DNA from: a virus
DNA length: 64,000 nucleotides
Reading direction: 5' to 3' (one strand)
IMG/VR virus record: IMGVR_UViG_3300042391_000634
Coordinates: 1 to 64,000 of that record
The position numbers were made by a program, and so were the translations under genes. The notes below the pieces were generated by a model. The model searched no databases. It saw only the letters and a list, made by a program, of their open reading frames with translations, and was not told the DNA's origin. This document shows, one piece after another, positions 33,628-41,169 of this stretch. How positions within the stretch are numbered: the stretch's first letter is position 1; the number at the start of each line of letters is the position of its first letter.

Positions 33628-33884
33628 CTATTTTATGTTAAAACTTTGTTAAGATGTAATACGAATGTTTCACCTGTCGTCCGAGCTATGATATTGTTTG
33701 GCATTGTAATACGTTTGCCAAACAACTTTGGATGTCATCGGAACATGTGGGACTTCGGGAACATCAGGAACATCTTTTTGGGAACATTGGGAACATTGGG
33801 AACATGCGCACTGTGAATATCTTCTGGCAAATGCCAAACAATATTCATAGCTCACCAGGTGCTAGTATTTCCTATCGGACAATA
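33628..33884. repeat. Intergenic repeat module 2
   Basis: Order: GTTAAAACTTTGTTAA (33637), TGTAATACGA (33655), GATATTGTTTGGCA (33690), TGTAATACG with TTTGCCAAACAAC (33705), tandem GGGAACATT units (33779-33805), CTGGCAAATGCCAAACAATA (33824). Confidence 0.7.
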
Positions 33885-33909
33885 AAAAACCCCCGTATTT
33901 CTACGAGGG
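33884..33909 (-). terminator. Terminator of the DUF932 gene
   Basis: Minus strand CCCTCGTA-GAAA-TACGGGGG followed by TTTTTTATT. Confidence 0.8.
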
Positions 33910-33931
33910 TTCGGGGGACAAACAATAACCA

Positions 33932-34777
33932 TTAAACCATATGAACCAAATCTGAAAATATCTCTTGTTCTACTTGACCGATACCACCGAACATTTTTGC
34001 CTCGGTATTATCGTTCTTACTATAAGAGTGTGTTGTGTATTTTGTTACACCACTAAACAAACCCCAAAGGTTATCACCTTTACCTTGAATCTCACCATTT
34101 AAGTCAATATAGAATCTACTTAAATTGTTTTTAGTTCTTGTAGATAATTCATCACTATCTAAACTAAATTCAGGTTTGATGCCAAACAACTTTCGTGTCA
34201 CCTTCTCCTTCAACAAATCGTCAAAACGTGTTTCACTCAATTCAGTAATGAATCTGAATGTTTCTTTTTCTTCTTCCAATACAACGTCTAATCTTCTACA
34301 AATGTCTTCCACTTTTAAAGACATAGACTTTGTGTGTCGAACTTTGTTTTGAAGTCCACTCATCACTCTAAAGAATGTGTTCATACAACTGATAGTCGTA
34401 TTAGAATGACCGAATGCTAATGATGTAGAACCATCAAAAGAATTCACACCTGTTAAATAACCCTCAATTCGGTCGTTACCCAATTTAAGGTCGTTACCTT
34501 TTAATTGAACGTAAATACGTCCACCACCTTTGAACTCACCACCACGATGAATTTCTAAACCTGTTCTACCTGATACTTGATGTAATAAGTCCATCAACTC
34601 ATGGTTCTGATAAGGAACATAACCATCAGAGTGTAAACCCACAATATCTTGTGTGTCGTTTCTAACGATTGCTTTTTTGTTTGGAATACTAATACCACTA
34701 ATGGTTTGTAATTCCTCCTGACGTACCGTCCAATTAAGGTTGGTCTTGTCTAATAATGTTTTTACTTGTTCGTTCAT
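33932..34777 (-). CDS. DUF932 phage/plasmid-like protein
   Basis: 281 aa from ATG 34777. Matches the DUF932 (TIGR03299-type) layout: VGLHSDGYVPYQNHELMDL near residue 45, GGRIYVQLKG, then GSTSLAFGHSNTTISCMNTF near 120, and a long helical region. Widespread on phages and plasmids; function unknown, often beside early or anti-defence genes. Monocistronic, with its own promoter and terminator. Confidence 0.8.
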   Translation of the reverse strand: MNEQVKTLLDKTNLNWTVRQEELQTISGISIPNKKAIVRNDTQDIVGLHSDGYVPYQNHELMDLLHQVSGRTGLEIHRGGEFKGGGRIYVQLKGNDLKLGNDRIEGYLTGVNSFDGSTSLAFGHSNTTISCMNTFFRVMSGLQNKVRHTKSMSLKVEDICRRLDVVLEEEKETFRFITELSETRFDDLLKEKVTRKLFGIKPEFSLDSDELSTRTKNNLSRFYIDLNGEIQGKGDNLWGLFSGVTKYTTHSYSKNDNTEAKMFGGIGQVEQEIFSDLVHMV

Positions 34778-34795
34778 ATAAATTAATTTAGAGTG

Positions 34796-34826
34796 TAAAG
34801 GTAGGTCTTTTATATTACCCACCAAA
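34796..34826 (-). promoter_or_regulatory. Bacteroidota-type promoter
   Basis: Minus strand TTTG (34823-34826), 19 bases, TACCTTTA (34796-34803). Confidence 0.7.
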
Positions 34827-35034
34827 TAATATTTGTTAACACTTTGTTAAAGAATATGTAATACGAATGGGATCCACTGTGCCATCTGAATATTGATTGG
34901 CAATTGCCAAACAAATTGTCTACGGTGCCCTGAACCAAGTCGTGTTGTCCTGTTTTTTATATAATAAAGTGGACAAGTGTAATACGTTTGCCAAACAATA
35001 TATTTGCATGCATGATGCAGGAAAGTTTGGACAT
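34827..35034. repeat. Intergenic repeat module 3
   Basis: GTTAACACTTTGTTAA (34835), TGTAATACGA (34857), palindrome TTGGCAATTGCCAA (34897) and TGTAATACG joined to TTTGCCAAACAATAT (34978). Divergent segments between them contain GGATCC and GCATGC. Confidence 0.75.
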
Positions 35035-35066
35035 AAAAAAAGGGATTGTCATACGACAACCCCCTC
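35034..35066 (-). terminator. Terminator of the ParB-like gene
   Basis: Minus strand GGGGTTGTCGTATGACAATCCC, then TTTTTTT. Confidence 0.75.
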
Positions 35067-35089
35067 TTACTTTATCACTACTAACCCTC

Positions 35090-35836
35090 TTAAATGTTTC
35101 TCAAATTAATTCTACTTTCTTTGTTTCTACTAAAATTATAGATTTCTTCTATCATTTTAATATATTCATCTACACTACCACAAAAGTGAATATTAGTTGG
35201 TCTTAACTTTACCTTACGAACAAACTCACTAAAAGAAAAGTCTTTACATCTTGTTAAAGTTTTGATAATCGCTCTTACGAATGTTGAACGATTATAACCC
35301 TCAAACAAAGGTTTCAATTCCATAATGTTCATCGCCCATTCAATCGCCTTATCCATATTCTTTGTAACAAACTTACCACTCTCAAAGTTCTCTCTATCAC
35401 AACCACTTAACGAATTCGTACATAACATCATACATTCAGTTGGTCTTAATTCGGGATATTGTTTCATAAAGTTATTTAACTTAATGTAGTGTGGATTTCC
35501 CTCTACAACAAACCCGTGAATATGGTCGGTTATCGCCCAATTCTTTTGACGACTATTTAAACTTCTAATTGTTTCAAAACCTGCGGTCGTTTCTAAAATA
35601 TAAGAAATAGGAACCCCTACTTCCATAGCGGCGGTTACTCTATGTTGTCCATCAATGATTTCACCTTTCTTGTTGATAACAACATAAGAACCTCTTTCCC
35701 AACCACGAACTTTCATATTGTTTACAATATTCTTTACGTGGGATTTGTTAATAACTCTATTGTCACTTCTAAATGTGAAAATAGAATAATCTTTTGTTTG
35801 GTAAACTTCGTTTACTTTTTTTCCGTTACGTATCAT
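35090..35836 (-). CDS. ParB/Srx-fold nuclease-like protein
   Basis: 248 aa. N-terminal ParB-like domain with SHVKNIVNNMK, GSYVVINKKGEIIDGQHRVT and AAMEVGVPISYIL; the GQHR motif is the conserved catalytic or nucleotide-binding segment. No obvious HTH follows, so it is not a plain plasmid ParB. It may be a ParB-type NTPase or DNA-binding regulator of the early block. Confidence 0.8.
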   Translation of the reverse strand: MIRNGKKVNEVYQTKDYSIFTFRSDNRVINKSHVKNIVNNMKVRGWERGSYVVINKKGEIIDGQHRVTAAMEVGVPISYILETTAGFETIRSLNSRQKNWAITDHIHGFVVEGNPHYIKLNNFMKQYPELRPTECMMLCTNSLSGCDRENFESGKFVTKNMDKAIEWAMNIMELKPLFEGYNRSTFVRAIIKTLTRCKDFSFSEFVRKVKLRPTNIHFCGSVDEYIKMIEEIYNFSRNKESRINLRNI

Positions 35837-35891
35837 TTTTATTTTTGTTCAGATTTTATCCTGTCCCCGAGATTGATTAATAATGATAGAA

Positions 35892-35923
35892 CAAAGATAT
35901 GTTGTATATTATTATATTCCAAG
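35892..35923 (-). promoter_or_regulatory. Bacteroidota-type promoter
   Basis: Minus strand CTTG (35920-35923) running into GAATAT, 20 bases, TATCTTTG (35892-35899). Leader of about 55 bases before ATG 35836. Confidence 0.7.
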
Positions 35924-35939
35924 TATTATTTAGAATATT

Positions 35940-36167
35940 TTAGTTAAGAATATGTTAAAGTGTAATACGAAGATTTCCCCGCTGTTGCTGCAGTACGATA
36001 TTGATTGGCAAATTTTTGACCAGTGTTGATGCAGCTCAGGACCAGTGACGATATTGATTGGCAAATGCCAAACAAGTTTCAGCGCATGCGTTGTGGGACT
36101 CGACTAAGTGTAATACGTTTGCCAAACAATATTCCCTGAACTTCACAGTGCCGCTGAATTTGATAAA
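35940..36167. repeat. Intergenic repeat module 4
   Basis: GTTAAGAATATGTTAA (35943), TGTAATACGA (35961), GATATTGATTGGCA (35997), GATATTGATTGGCAAATGCC with AAACAA (36050), TGTAATACG joined to TTTGCCAAACAATATT (36109). Confidence 0.75.
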
Positions 36168-36169
36168 CA

Positions 36170-36196
36170 AAAAAAAGGATAGTCTTTCGACTACCC
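36170..36196 (-). terminator. Terminator of the gene at 36226
   Basis: Minus strand GGGTAGTC-GAAA-GACTATCC followed by a T-run. Confidence 0.75.
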
Positions 36197-36225
36197 TTCT
36201 TCACCTTTTCCAACCTTATGTATTT

Positions 36226-36771
36226 CTACACAAGTTCTTTTTCCAAGTGTTGTAATACGGACTTACCTTCACTTTCACATTCTTCTTCACCAAAATATCC
36301 ACCACAACTTTCAACTAATGTTTTATGTTCGTGTCCTTTATCACAAGTTTCTATTTCATATACTTCATAACAATAAACTTCACCCGTTAGATACTTATCG
36401 TAAGTTTCAATTTCACCTTTAAGGTATTCTTCAACTTTAGTTTCATCAATACCTTCTTTCTTTATCTTATGTTTAGATACAAAGATAAAACCAACCTGTC
36501 CACTATCCCAACGACAATCAAACGGACTTGTTGATATAGTTATACCCGAGTGGTCATATAGATACAAAGGTAAGATAACAACTTCACCTTCATTAGTAAT
36601 AATACCTTCTTTTAATTCGTCCCAACTATCATAATCTTCAGTTCGATAATCAGTCTTGTCACCAAGTTCATACCTTTTGTGAAAACATACCATCGTTCCC
36701 AAGTTATCCCAATCGGTTCGAGGGTTCATTGGGTTTGTGTCTTGTTCAATTTTTAATTCAAATTTTTTCAT
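36226..36771 (-). CDS. Conserved phage-type hypothetical protein
   Basis: 181 aa from ATG 36771. NPRTDWDNLGTMVCFHKRY, ILPLYLYDHSGITISTSPF and WDSGQVGFIFVSK form a signature common to hypothetical proteins in phages and mobile elements. The Asp/His/Cys-rich motifs suggest a conserved active site, but no activity is known to me. Confidence 0.8.
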   Translation of the reverse strand: MKKFELKIEQDTNPMNPRTDWDNLGTMVCFHKRYELGDKTDYRTEDYDSWDELKEGIITNEGEVVILPLYLYDHSGITISTSPFDCRWDSGQVGFIFVSKHKIKKEGIDETKVEEYLKGEIETYDKYLTGEVYCYEVYEIETCDKGHEHKTLVESCGGYFGEEECESEGKSVLQHLEKELV

Positions 36772-36789
36772 ATTGTTTGTTTTAGAGTA

Positions 36790-36820
36790 TAAAGGTAAGT
36801 CTTTTATATAACATACCAAA
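36790..36820 (-). promoter_or_regulatory. Bacteroidota-type promoter
   Basis: Minus strand TTTG (36817-36820), 19 bases, TACCTTTA (36790-36797). Confidence 0.7.
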
Positions 36821-37248
36821 ATATTATCGTTAAGACTTTGTTAAAGAATATATCACCTGTTGGGACCGGCATCGATTGAATATTGGTTGGCAATTGCCAA
36901 ACAAATAGCAGCGCGCGCTGCTTTTCACGGGGTATTGTAATACGTTTGCCAAACAATAACCGCACAGGCCTGTGGCGCATGGTCTACAGCATTTCTTGTT
37001 CATTAATTCTTCTTGTTCACGTTCCGTGAACATAGGTAATACGTGAACACTTTTGCCAGACAATATTTCCTGAATTCGAACCGTCGGGGTGTATTCCCTC
37101 CACTATGTATTACGAAAGTCAATGGTAGTAAGGGTTTAATAATTCTTTAGAGAACTTTTAGTAAGTTTTTAGCAAATATTGTAGCAAATAGTGTGAAACT
37201 TGCCAAACAACTTGTCTACAGCGCGCACCCGGTAGATTCTCTACCAAA
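36821..37248. repeat. Intergenic repeat module 5 (longest)
   Basis: GTTAAGACTTTGTTAA (36829), palindrome TTGGCAATTGCCAA (36887), TGTAATACG joined to TTTGCCAAACAATAA (36936), TTTTGCCAGACAATATT (37051), TTGCCAAACAACTT (37200). Divergent segments include GCGCGCGC and AGGCCT. No gene seen in its 430 bases. Confidence 0.7.
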
Positions 37249-37276
37249 TAAAAACCCCCCGTATTTCTACGAGGGG
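37249..37276 (-). terminator. Terminator of the 37306-37898 operon
   Basis: Minus strand CCCTCGTA-GAAA-TACGGGGGG followed by TTTTTATT. Confidence 0.8.
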
Positions 37277-37305
37277 AACACAATATAAATCACAAACAGA
37301 ACAAA

Positions 37306-37509
37306 CTAATCTACCATATCATATTTCCAATCCATTTTTTCCATAACCTTCTCAATCTTGTCATACACTTTGGAATCTTCTACTCGGTTGAACATTTCAT
37401 CAAACACAAGTATAGAACTCGGGTCACAAAAATAGGTGTTTGTTTCTTTAACAACAACAACGTTGTATTCATCAACATTATACCAATTACCAACTCTTTG
37501 TAATTTCAT
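37306..37509 (-). CDS. 67-aa small protein
   Basis: Starts MKLQRVGNWYNVDEYNVVVV; beta strands then a helix (VYDKIEKVMEKMDW). Despite the MKL start it lacks the late-type leader pattern. Function unknown. Confidence 0.65.
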   Translation of the reverse strand: MKLQRVGNWYNVDEYNVVVVKETNTYFCDPSSILVFDEMFNRVEDSKVYDKIEKVMEKMDWKYDMVD

Positions 37510-37514
37510 ATCAA

Positions 37515-37679
37515 TTAATTTTTAGGGTTTAAGTAGATTTCCATTCTCGCGGGAACGACTTTTGCCAGATTACATTCATCACAACATTCGTCATCTTCAT
37601 TTTTAGTTTCTAACGGGTGTGGGTCATTACCATAACCTTCTACTTCTTTGTCACAAAGACAACAGATAAACTTTTCCAT
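37515..37679 (-). CDS. 54-aa zinc-ribbon-like protein
   Basis: Starts MEKFICCLCDKEVEGYGNDP and ends ARMEIYLNPKN; Cys pairs CCLC and CCDEC suit one zinc site. Close to a recurrent phage mini-protein (CxxCxKxxxGxGNxPxPL...CCDxCN). Lies between two operon genes. Confidence 0.7.
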   Translation of the reverse strand: MEKFICCLCDKEVEGYGNDPHPLETKNEDDECCDECNLAKVVPARMEIYLNPKN

Positions 37680-37685
37680 TTTTAT

Positions 37686-37898
37686 TTAATTTAATACTTG
37701 AAAAATATCCTTACCAATAATCAATCCTAATGTTCTTCCGTTATCCCATTTAACATTGACAACATCAAAACCAACATTATACACAACTCCTTCACGACCA
37801 ACTAAAATTGGTTGTGGGTCATCTTCCATTGGTTCAATAAGTTTAACTCTTTTACCCATAAGTAATTGTGGGTTTACAAGGAAATCATTTACTATCAT
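37686..37898 (-). CDS. DUF4314-like protein
   Basis: 70 aa. GKRVKLIEPMEDDPQPILVG followed by REGVVYNVG and KWDNGRTLGLIIGKDIFQV is the DUF4314 pattern, a small beta-barrel-type unit found in many phages and mobile elements. First gene of its operon. Confidence 0.85.
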   Translation of the reverse strand: MIVNDFLVNPQLLMGKRVKLIEPMEDDPQPILVGREGVVYNVGFDVVNVKWDNGRTLGLIIGKDIFQVLN

Positions 37899-37916
37899 AG
37901 TGTTTGTTTTAGAGTG

Positions 37917-37948
37917 TAAAGATAAGTGTAATACTTTTATATTACAAA
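37917..37948 (-). promoter_or_regulatory. Bacteroidota-type promoter
   Basis: Minus strand TTTG (37945-37948), 20 bases, TATCTTTA (37917-37924). Confidence 0.7.
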
Positions 37949-38217
37949 CTCATTTAGTTAAAACTATGTTAATGTGTAATACGACCAAACCCGTGGAGGA
38001 AGACCGGATAATTTATTGTTTGGCAAAATGTAAAGTAAAACCCCCACAATATGTAATACGAATTCACCCGTGGGACGAGTTTACTCAGGAGATATTGATT
38101 GGCAACCTTGTTACCTTTTTATATAAAACCATAACATAAGTCAAGTTTTTGAATCAATAAACTTGACATCTGCCAAACAATATCCGGATGGAGACGACAG
38201 GTGAGAGGTGTGGAAAT
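37949..38217. repeat. Intergenic repeat module 6
   Basis: GTTAAAACTATGTTAA (37957), TGTAATACGA (37975 and 38052), TTTATTGTTTGGCA (38012), GATATTGATTGGCAA (38092), TGCCAAACAATATCC (38171). Confidence 0.7.
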
Positions 38218-38243
38218 AAAAAACCCCCTACTTTCGTAGAGGG
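38218..38243 (-). terminator. Terminator of the gene at 38266
   Basis: Minus strand CCCTCTAC-GAAA-GTAGGGGG followed by TTTTTTATT. Confidence 0.8.
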
Positions 38244-38265
38244 TCTTGGTCTTTGGGAGGAATAA

Positions 38266-38532
38266 TTAATTCAATGGAATTTCTTTACCAATACCATACT
38301 CACAAATTTTGTGTAGTAAGGGTAAAACTCTACTACCGATAATCTCATTCAAATACTCATCTCTGTCAAATTCATCATCGGTGTCATCTTCAATGTTTTT
38401 ACCCGTTTGGTCAAAATACATATCACCAATCATTTCAAGAAATTCGTTATCACTCATTTCTTCAATCAATTGTGTTAATCGGTCAGTAATAACTCCATTA
38501 ACAATTTCTAATACTTTTTCTTTTTTGTTCAT
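38266..38532 (-). CDS. Small acidic helical protein
   Basis: 88 aa from ATG 38532, starting MNKKEKVLEIVNGVITDRLT. Mid-section rich in Asp (EDDTDDEFDRDEYL). Its own promoter and terminator. Function unknown. Confidence 0.65.
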   Translation of the reverse strand: MNKKEKVLEIVNGVITDRLTQLIEEMSDNEFLEMIGDMYFDQTGKNIEDDTDDEFDRDEYLNEIIGSRVLPLLHKICEYGIGKEIPLN

Positions 38533-38550
38533 TTTATTTGTTTTAGAGTG

Positions 38551-38581
38551 TAAAGGTAATACAATTATAGGACATACCAAA
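38551..38581 (-). promoter_or_regulatory. Bacteroidota-type promoter
   Basis: Minus strand TTTG (38578-38581), 19 bases, TACCTTTA (38551-38558). Confidence 0.7.
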
Positions 38582-38804
38582 ATTCATCAGTTAAAACTTT
38601 GTTAATGTAATACGTTTTCACCCGGGTGTAACTGATTGTTGTGTGGCAATTGCCAAACAAGTTCACCGATGGGATCCACGGTGTGTGTCGTAATACGAAT
38701 CTTTGCCAAACAATAGTTCGGATACTTCACGGGGAAGTGTTCCTTCATTAGAATAATTGCCACACAACATCTTAGCGGAACCCTGACTCAAGTCCGTTGT
38801 GGAC
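38582..38804. repeat. Intergenic repeat module 7
   Basis: GTTAAAACTTTGTTAA (38590), TGTAATACG (38606), GTGTGGCAATTGCCAAACAA (38641), CGTAATACG with TTTGCCAAACAATAG (38690), ATTGCCACACAACAT (38756). CCCGGG and GGATCC palindromes in between. Confidence 0.75.
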
Positions 38805-38805
38805 A

Positions 38806-38836
38806 TAAAAAACCCCCACCATAGAAATGATGAGGG
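38806..38836 (-). terminator. Terminator of the membrane-protein genes
   Basis: Minus strand CCCTCATCATTTCTATGGTG followed by GGGG and TTTTTTAT. Confidence 0.7.
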
Positions 38837-38862
38837 TAAATCTAAAATGAAAACACAGACAA

Positions 38863-39069
38863 TTACATATAAGACCATTTACGACCAAGAATATTGTTTA
38901 CCATTACACGAAACGATTTTTTATACAAACGATACATTCTATCCTCTCCCGTTGAAGTTCCAATTTTATCACTGAACTTAAAAGTCCATATAAAACGAAC
39001 AATAAAGAAAGGAGTTAAAATAAACACGATAATGATAGTTTGCCAAAGAAATTTCAATAGATACTTCAT
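38863..39069 (-). CDS. Small membrane protein
   Basis: 68 aa. One N-terminal span (IIIVFILTPFFIVRFIW) after a short basic start, then a basic tail with many Arg/Lys. Co-transcribed with the 28-aa membrane peptide upstream. Confidence 0.6.
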   Translation of the reverse strand: MKYLLKFLWQTIIIVFILTPFFIVRFIWTFKFSDKIGTSTGEDRMYRLYKKSFRVMVNNILGRKWSYM

Positions 39070-39098
39070 AATTTTAAAATTTTAAATGAGTTTTTAAA

Positions 39099-39185
39099 TT
39101 ACCCTACAAGGACAATGTAGGACATAAAATAGGTTAATGAGAAACTGAACATTAGTAGTCCGTAGATTTTGATTTTCTTTTCCAT
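39099..39185 (-). CDS. 28-aa single-span membrane peptide
   Basis: MEKKIKIYGLLMFSF then SLTYFMSYIVLVG: basic start and one span. A -7-like TATCTTTG lies at 39207-39214 on the minus strand. Short, so confidence is limited. Confidence 0.5.
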   Translation of the reverse strand: MEKKIKIYGLLMFSFSLTYFMSYIVLVG

Positions 39186-39214
39186 TTGATTAAGTAGTTT
39201 AGGACACAAAGATA

Positions 39215-39581
39215 ATACTTTTATCTTTATATTTTCTTATCTATTAAGAATTGGTCGTTAAAATTATGTTAATGTAATACCAAGTGGTGAGGAGTTACGA
39301 AGACACAGGAGAATATTGTGTGGCAAATCGGATATGGTTACGAATATTAACGGATATATACGGATATTGCCAATCAATATCACATTCTACAAGGAATCCA
39401 ACATTCGTTGTATGACAATTGCCAAACCATATTATTTTCTACAACCGAGATCCCTTCCATTTTTATTGTTAAACCTATGTTAAAGGTTTGCCAAACAACA
39501 ATTCGGATTTGGATTCTGTGTTCGGTGTTATGTATGACAATTGCCAAACAATAGTTCGGATTACTTCGTAAGGTTCGGGTC
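39215..39581. repeat. Intergenic repeat module 8
   Basis: GTTAAAATTATGTTAA (39257), GAATATTGTGTGGCA (39311), GATATTGCCAATCAATATC (39363), GACAATTGCCAAACCATATT (39414), TTTGCCAAACAACAATT (39487), GACAATTGCCAAACAATAG (39536). Confidence 0.7.
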
Positions 39582-39610
39582 AAAAAAAAACCACTCCTTT
39601 CGGAGTGGTC
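39582..39610 (-). terminator. Terminator of the gene at 39631
   Basis: Minus strand ACCACTCC-GAAA-GGAGTGGT followed by TTTTTTTT. Confidence 0.85.
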
Positions 39611-39630
39611 GGTTTGTAGGGGAACAAACC

Positions 39631-40185
39631 TTAAAGAATTGTGTATTCTTGTTTAAGAATTTTAATTCTTTTAATGTGGTCTAAACTCATTACCTTATAG
39701 TTTAAGGTATTGTCTAAACCATTTTGATACTTTGAGTAGTCCGTTTTCGTATCAATAAGGTATTGAGTGAACATTACCTTTTCAATACTATTACCCTCAA
39801 ACACATACTTTGTATCAAGGTAAGAACTATCGTGGTCTTGGTAACGAAAGTAAAATTTCGTTGGGTCGGACTTTAATACTACCAAACTTTTTGATACTAA
39901 CTGATAAGGACTTTCTTTCTTATCCTCGTTTACGATAGGGGTAATTCCTTCGGTCTTATACTTTCTACCTAATTGACCTTCGTAATCAAAACCCGTTTGG
40001 ATATTTGATAACTTTTGTTCAATCAAAACTAAATCGTAATAAGGGTTAGGGTTACTTTTACCACTTACTTTGAAGTCAAGATATTTGTTCATCTTAACTT
40101 TTTTTAATGTTGTCAATCCCACATTAGGGACAAAGATATCTATACCTGATAGTATATCTTTTAGTTCTGTTTTTGTAATGTTCAT
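39631..40185 (-). CDS. Hypothetical early-type protein
   Basis: 184 aa from ATG 40185, starting MNITKTELKDILSGIDIF. Alpha/beta with a Lys-rich end (LDHIKRIKILKQEY). No recognised family. Expressed from a -7-like TATCTTTG at 40208-40215 next to a DnaA-box pair. Confidence 0.65.
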   Translation of the reverse strand: MNITKTELKDILSGIDIFVPNVGLTTLKKVKMNKYLDFKVSGKSNPNPYYDLVLIEQKLSNIQTGFDYEGQLGRKYKTEGITPIVNEDKKESPYQLVSKSLVVLKSDPTKFYFRYQDHDSSYLDTKYVFEGNSIEKVMFTQYLIDTKTDYSKYQNGLDNTLNYKVMSLDHIKRIKILKQEYTIL

Positions 40186-40254
40186 ATATCTTATTGTTTT
40201 GTTCCCACAAAGATATAGTATATTCCAATACAAAGTTAGAATATTCTAATAAAG

Positions 40255-40278
40255 TTATCCACATTCCGTTGTGGATAA
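40255..40278. promoter_or_regulatory. Inverted pair of DnaA-box sequences
   Basis: TTATCCACA (40255-40263), 6 bases, TGTGGATAA (40270-40278): two perfect boxes facing each other, upstream of the minus-strand promoter region at 40208-40215. Confidence 0.55.
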
Positions 40279-40609
40279 AGTGTTGATATCGTGGGGGTTC
40301 ACCTTCGGGAACAAAGTTGTTTGGCAGTGGGGTGTATAGGGGTGTAGGTAGTGGTAGGGGGGGTCCCCCCTCCCGTATCCCCCCTTTATATAGTCATTTT
40401 GGGGGGGTCTAAACAGGGGGTCAATGCCACGACTGAAATTTTTCCAGAAATTTTTGGGAACATTTAAGGTTTTTTACTGCTCACATTTAAGACTGAAAAT
40501 TAGAACTATATTTCTAATCCATATAATAACTCTTATTATTCGGGGGGTAAAACCTGTAATTGGAAATATATGTCTAAAAACTGAAAAAAAAATTCCAGAA
40601 AATTTTTGG
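40279..40609. other. Non-coding gap with G/C tracts
   Basis: About 330 bases without a gene, at the switch between minus-strand and plus-strand blocks. Holds a repeat copy TTGTTTGGCA near 40318, a G-rich stretch with palindrome GGGGGGTCCCCCC (40358-40372) and CCCCCC and GGGGGGG runs to ~40410. Confidence 0.5.
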
Positions 40610-40619
40610 GATATTTATA
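40610..40619 (+). promoter_or_regulatory. Late-type motif GATATTTATA
   Basis: Exact motif, 3 bases before ATG 40623. Confidence 0.6.
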
Positions 40620-40622
40620 CAT

Positions 40623-41168
40623 ATGAACTTACAAGAAGATATACAAAGGATTAAGGAGGTGATGGGGATTAATGAATTAAGAAACCCGTGGTTCAATTAT
40701 GTGCAATCCAAAACAAAAGAGATTACCGGACAAGATTGGCCTAACTATGTATTAAAAGATTGGTTATATAGTTTCACCAAAAAATATGAGAATAGTGATT
40801 CTCCTGAAGTTTATAAAAACATTGTTAAGTCCTTTGTGGAAAGTTTTGTAGAAGGACACGGTAAGGGTAATTGGGAACATAAGGTATTAGATGTTAGTAT
40901 GAATATTTTTATCCCATCAACACAAGAGAATTTAAAAAAGAAGATAGAAGGTGATATTAACAAAGATATACCCAAAGATGAAGAAAGACATAATGTACAA
41001 CAATCTAAATTAGATAAGGTGGGAGTTTCTCCTGAACCTATTATTGTTCTACAGAAAAAAGACGGTATTGAATTATTGGAAGGTTGGCACAGAACCACAT
41101 CTGCCCTTAATAAATTTGGTACCTATAAACAAAATGCTTGGGTATATGTACCTGATATATTAAAATAA
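40623..41168 (+). CDS. Leader-bearing protein with ParB-like C-terminal segment
   Basis: 181 aa. Leader-like start MNLQEDIQRIKEVMGINEL, with I-N-E at ~16-18. Helical middle, then PIIVLQKKDGIELLEGWHRT and TSALNKFGTYKQNAWV, resembling the 'DGxxRxxAL' segment of ParB/Srx-fold proteins. A protein-modifying or nucleotide-binding role is possible but unproven. Confidence 0.6.
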   Translation: MNLQEDIQRIKEVMGINELRNPWFNYVQSKTKEITGQDWPNYVLKDWLYSFTKKYENSDSPEVYKNIVKSFVESFVEGHGKGNWEHKVLDVSMNIFIPSTQENLKKKIEGDINKDIPKDEERHNVQQSKLDKVGVSPEPIIVLQKKDGIELLEGWHRTTSALNKFGTYKQNAWVYVPDILK

Positions 41169-41169
41169 T

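Noticed and set aside
33840-37070. Insertion-sequence or transposon ends (the TTGGCAATTGCCAA palindromes)
   Set aside because: No transposase gene, no target-site duplications, and the palindromes keep a fixed place within each intergenic module.
30938-39581. CRISPR array
   Set aside because: The repeats are irregularly spaced, occur in both orientations, and lie between separate genes; no spacer-length regularity and no cas genes.
34847-39583. Short open frames within repeat modules (around 34847-35109, 36830-37063, 38663-38878, 39380-39583)
   Set aside because: They are made of repeat units read as CLA, VWQT or GNCQ strings, run through terminators and promoters, and have no homologous layout.
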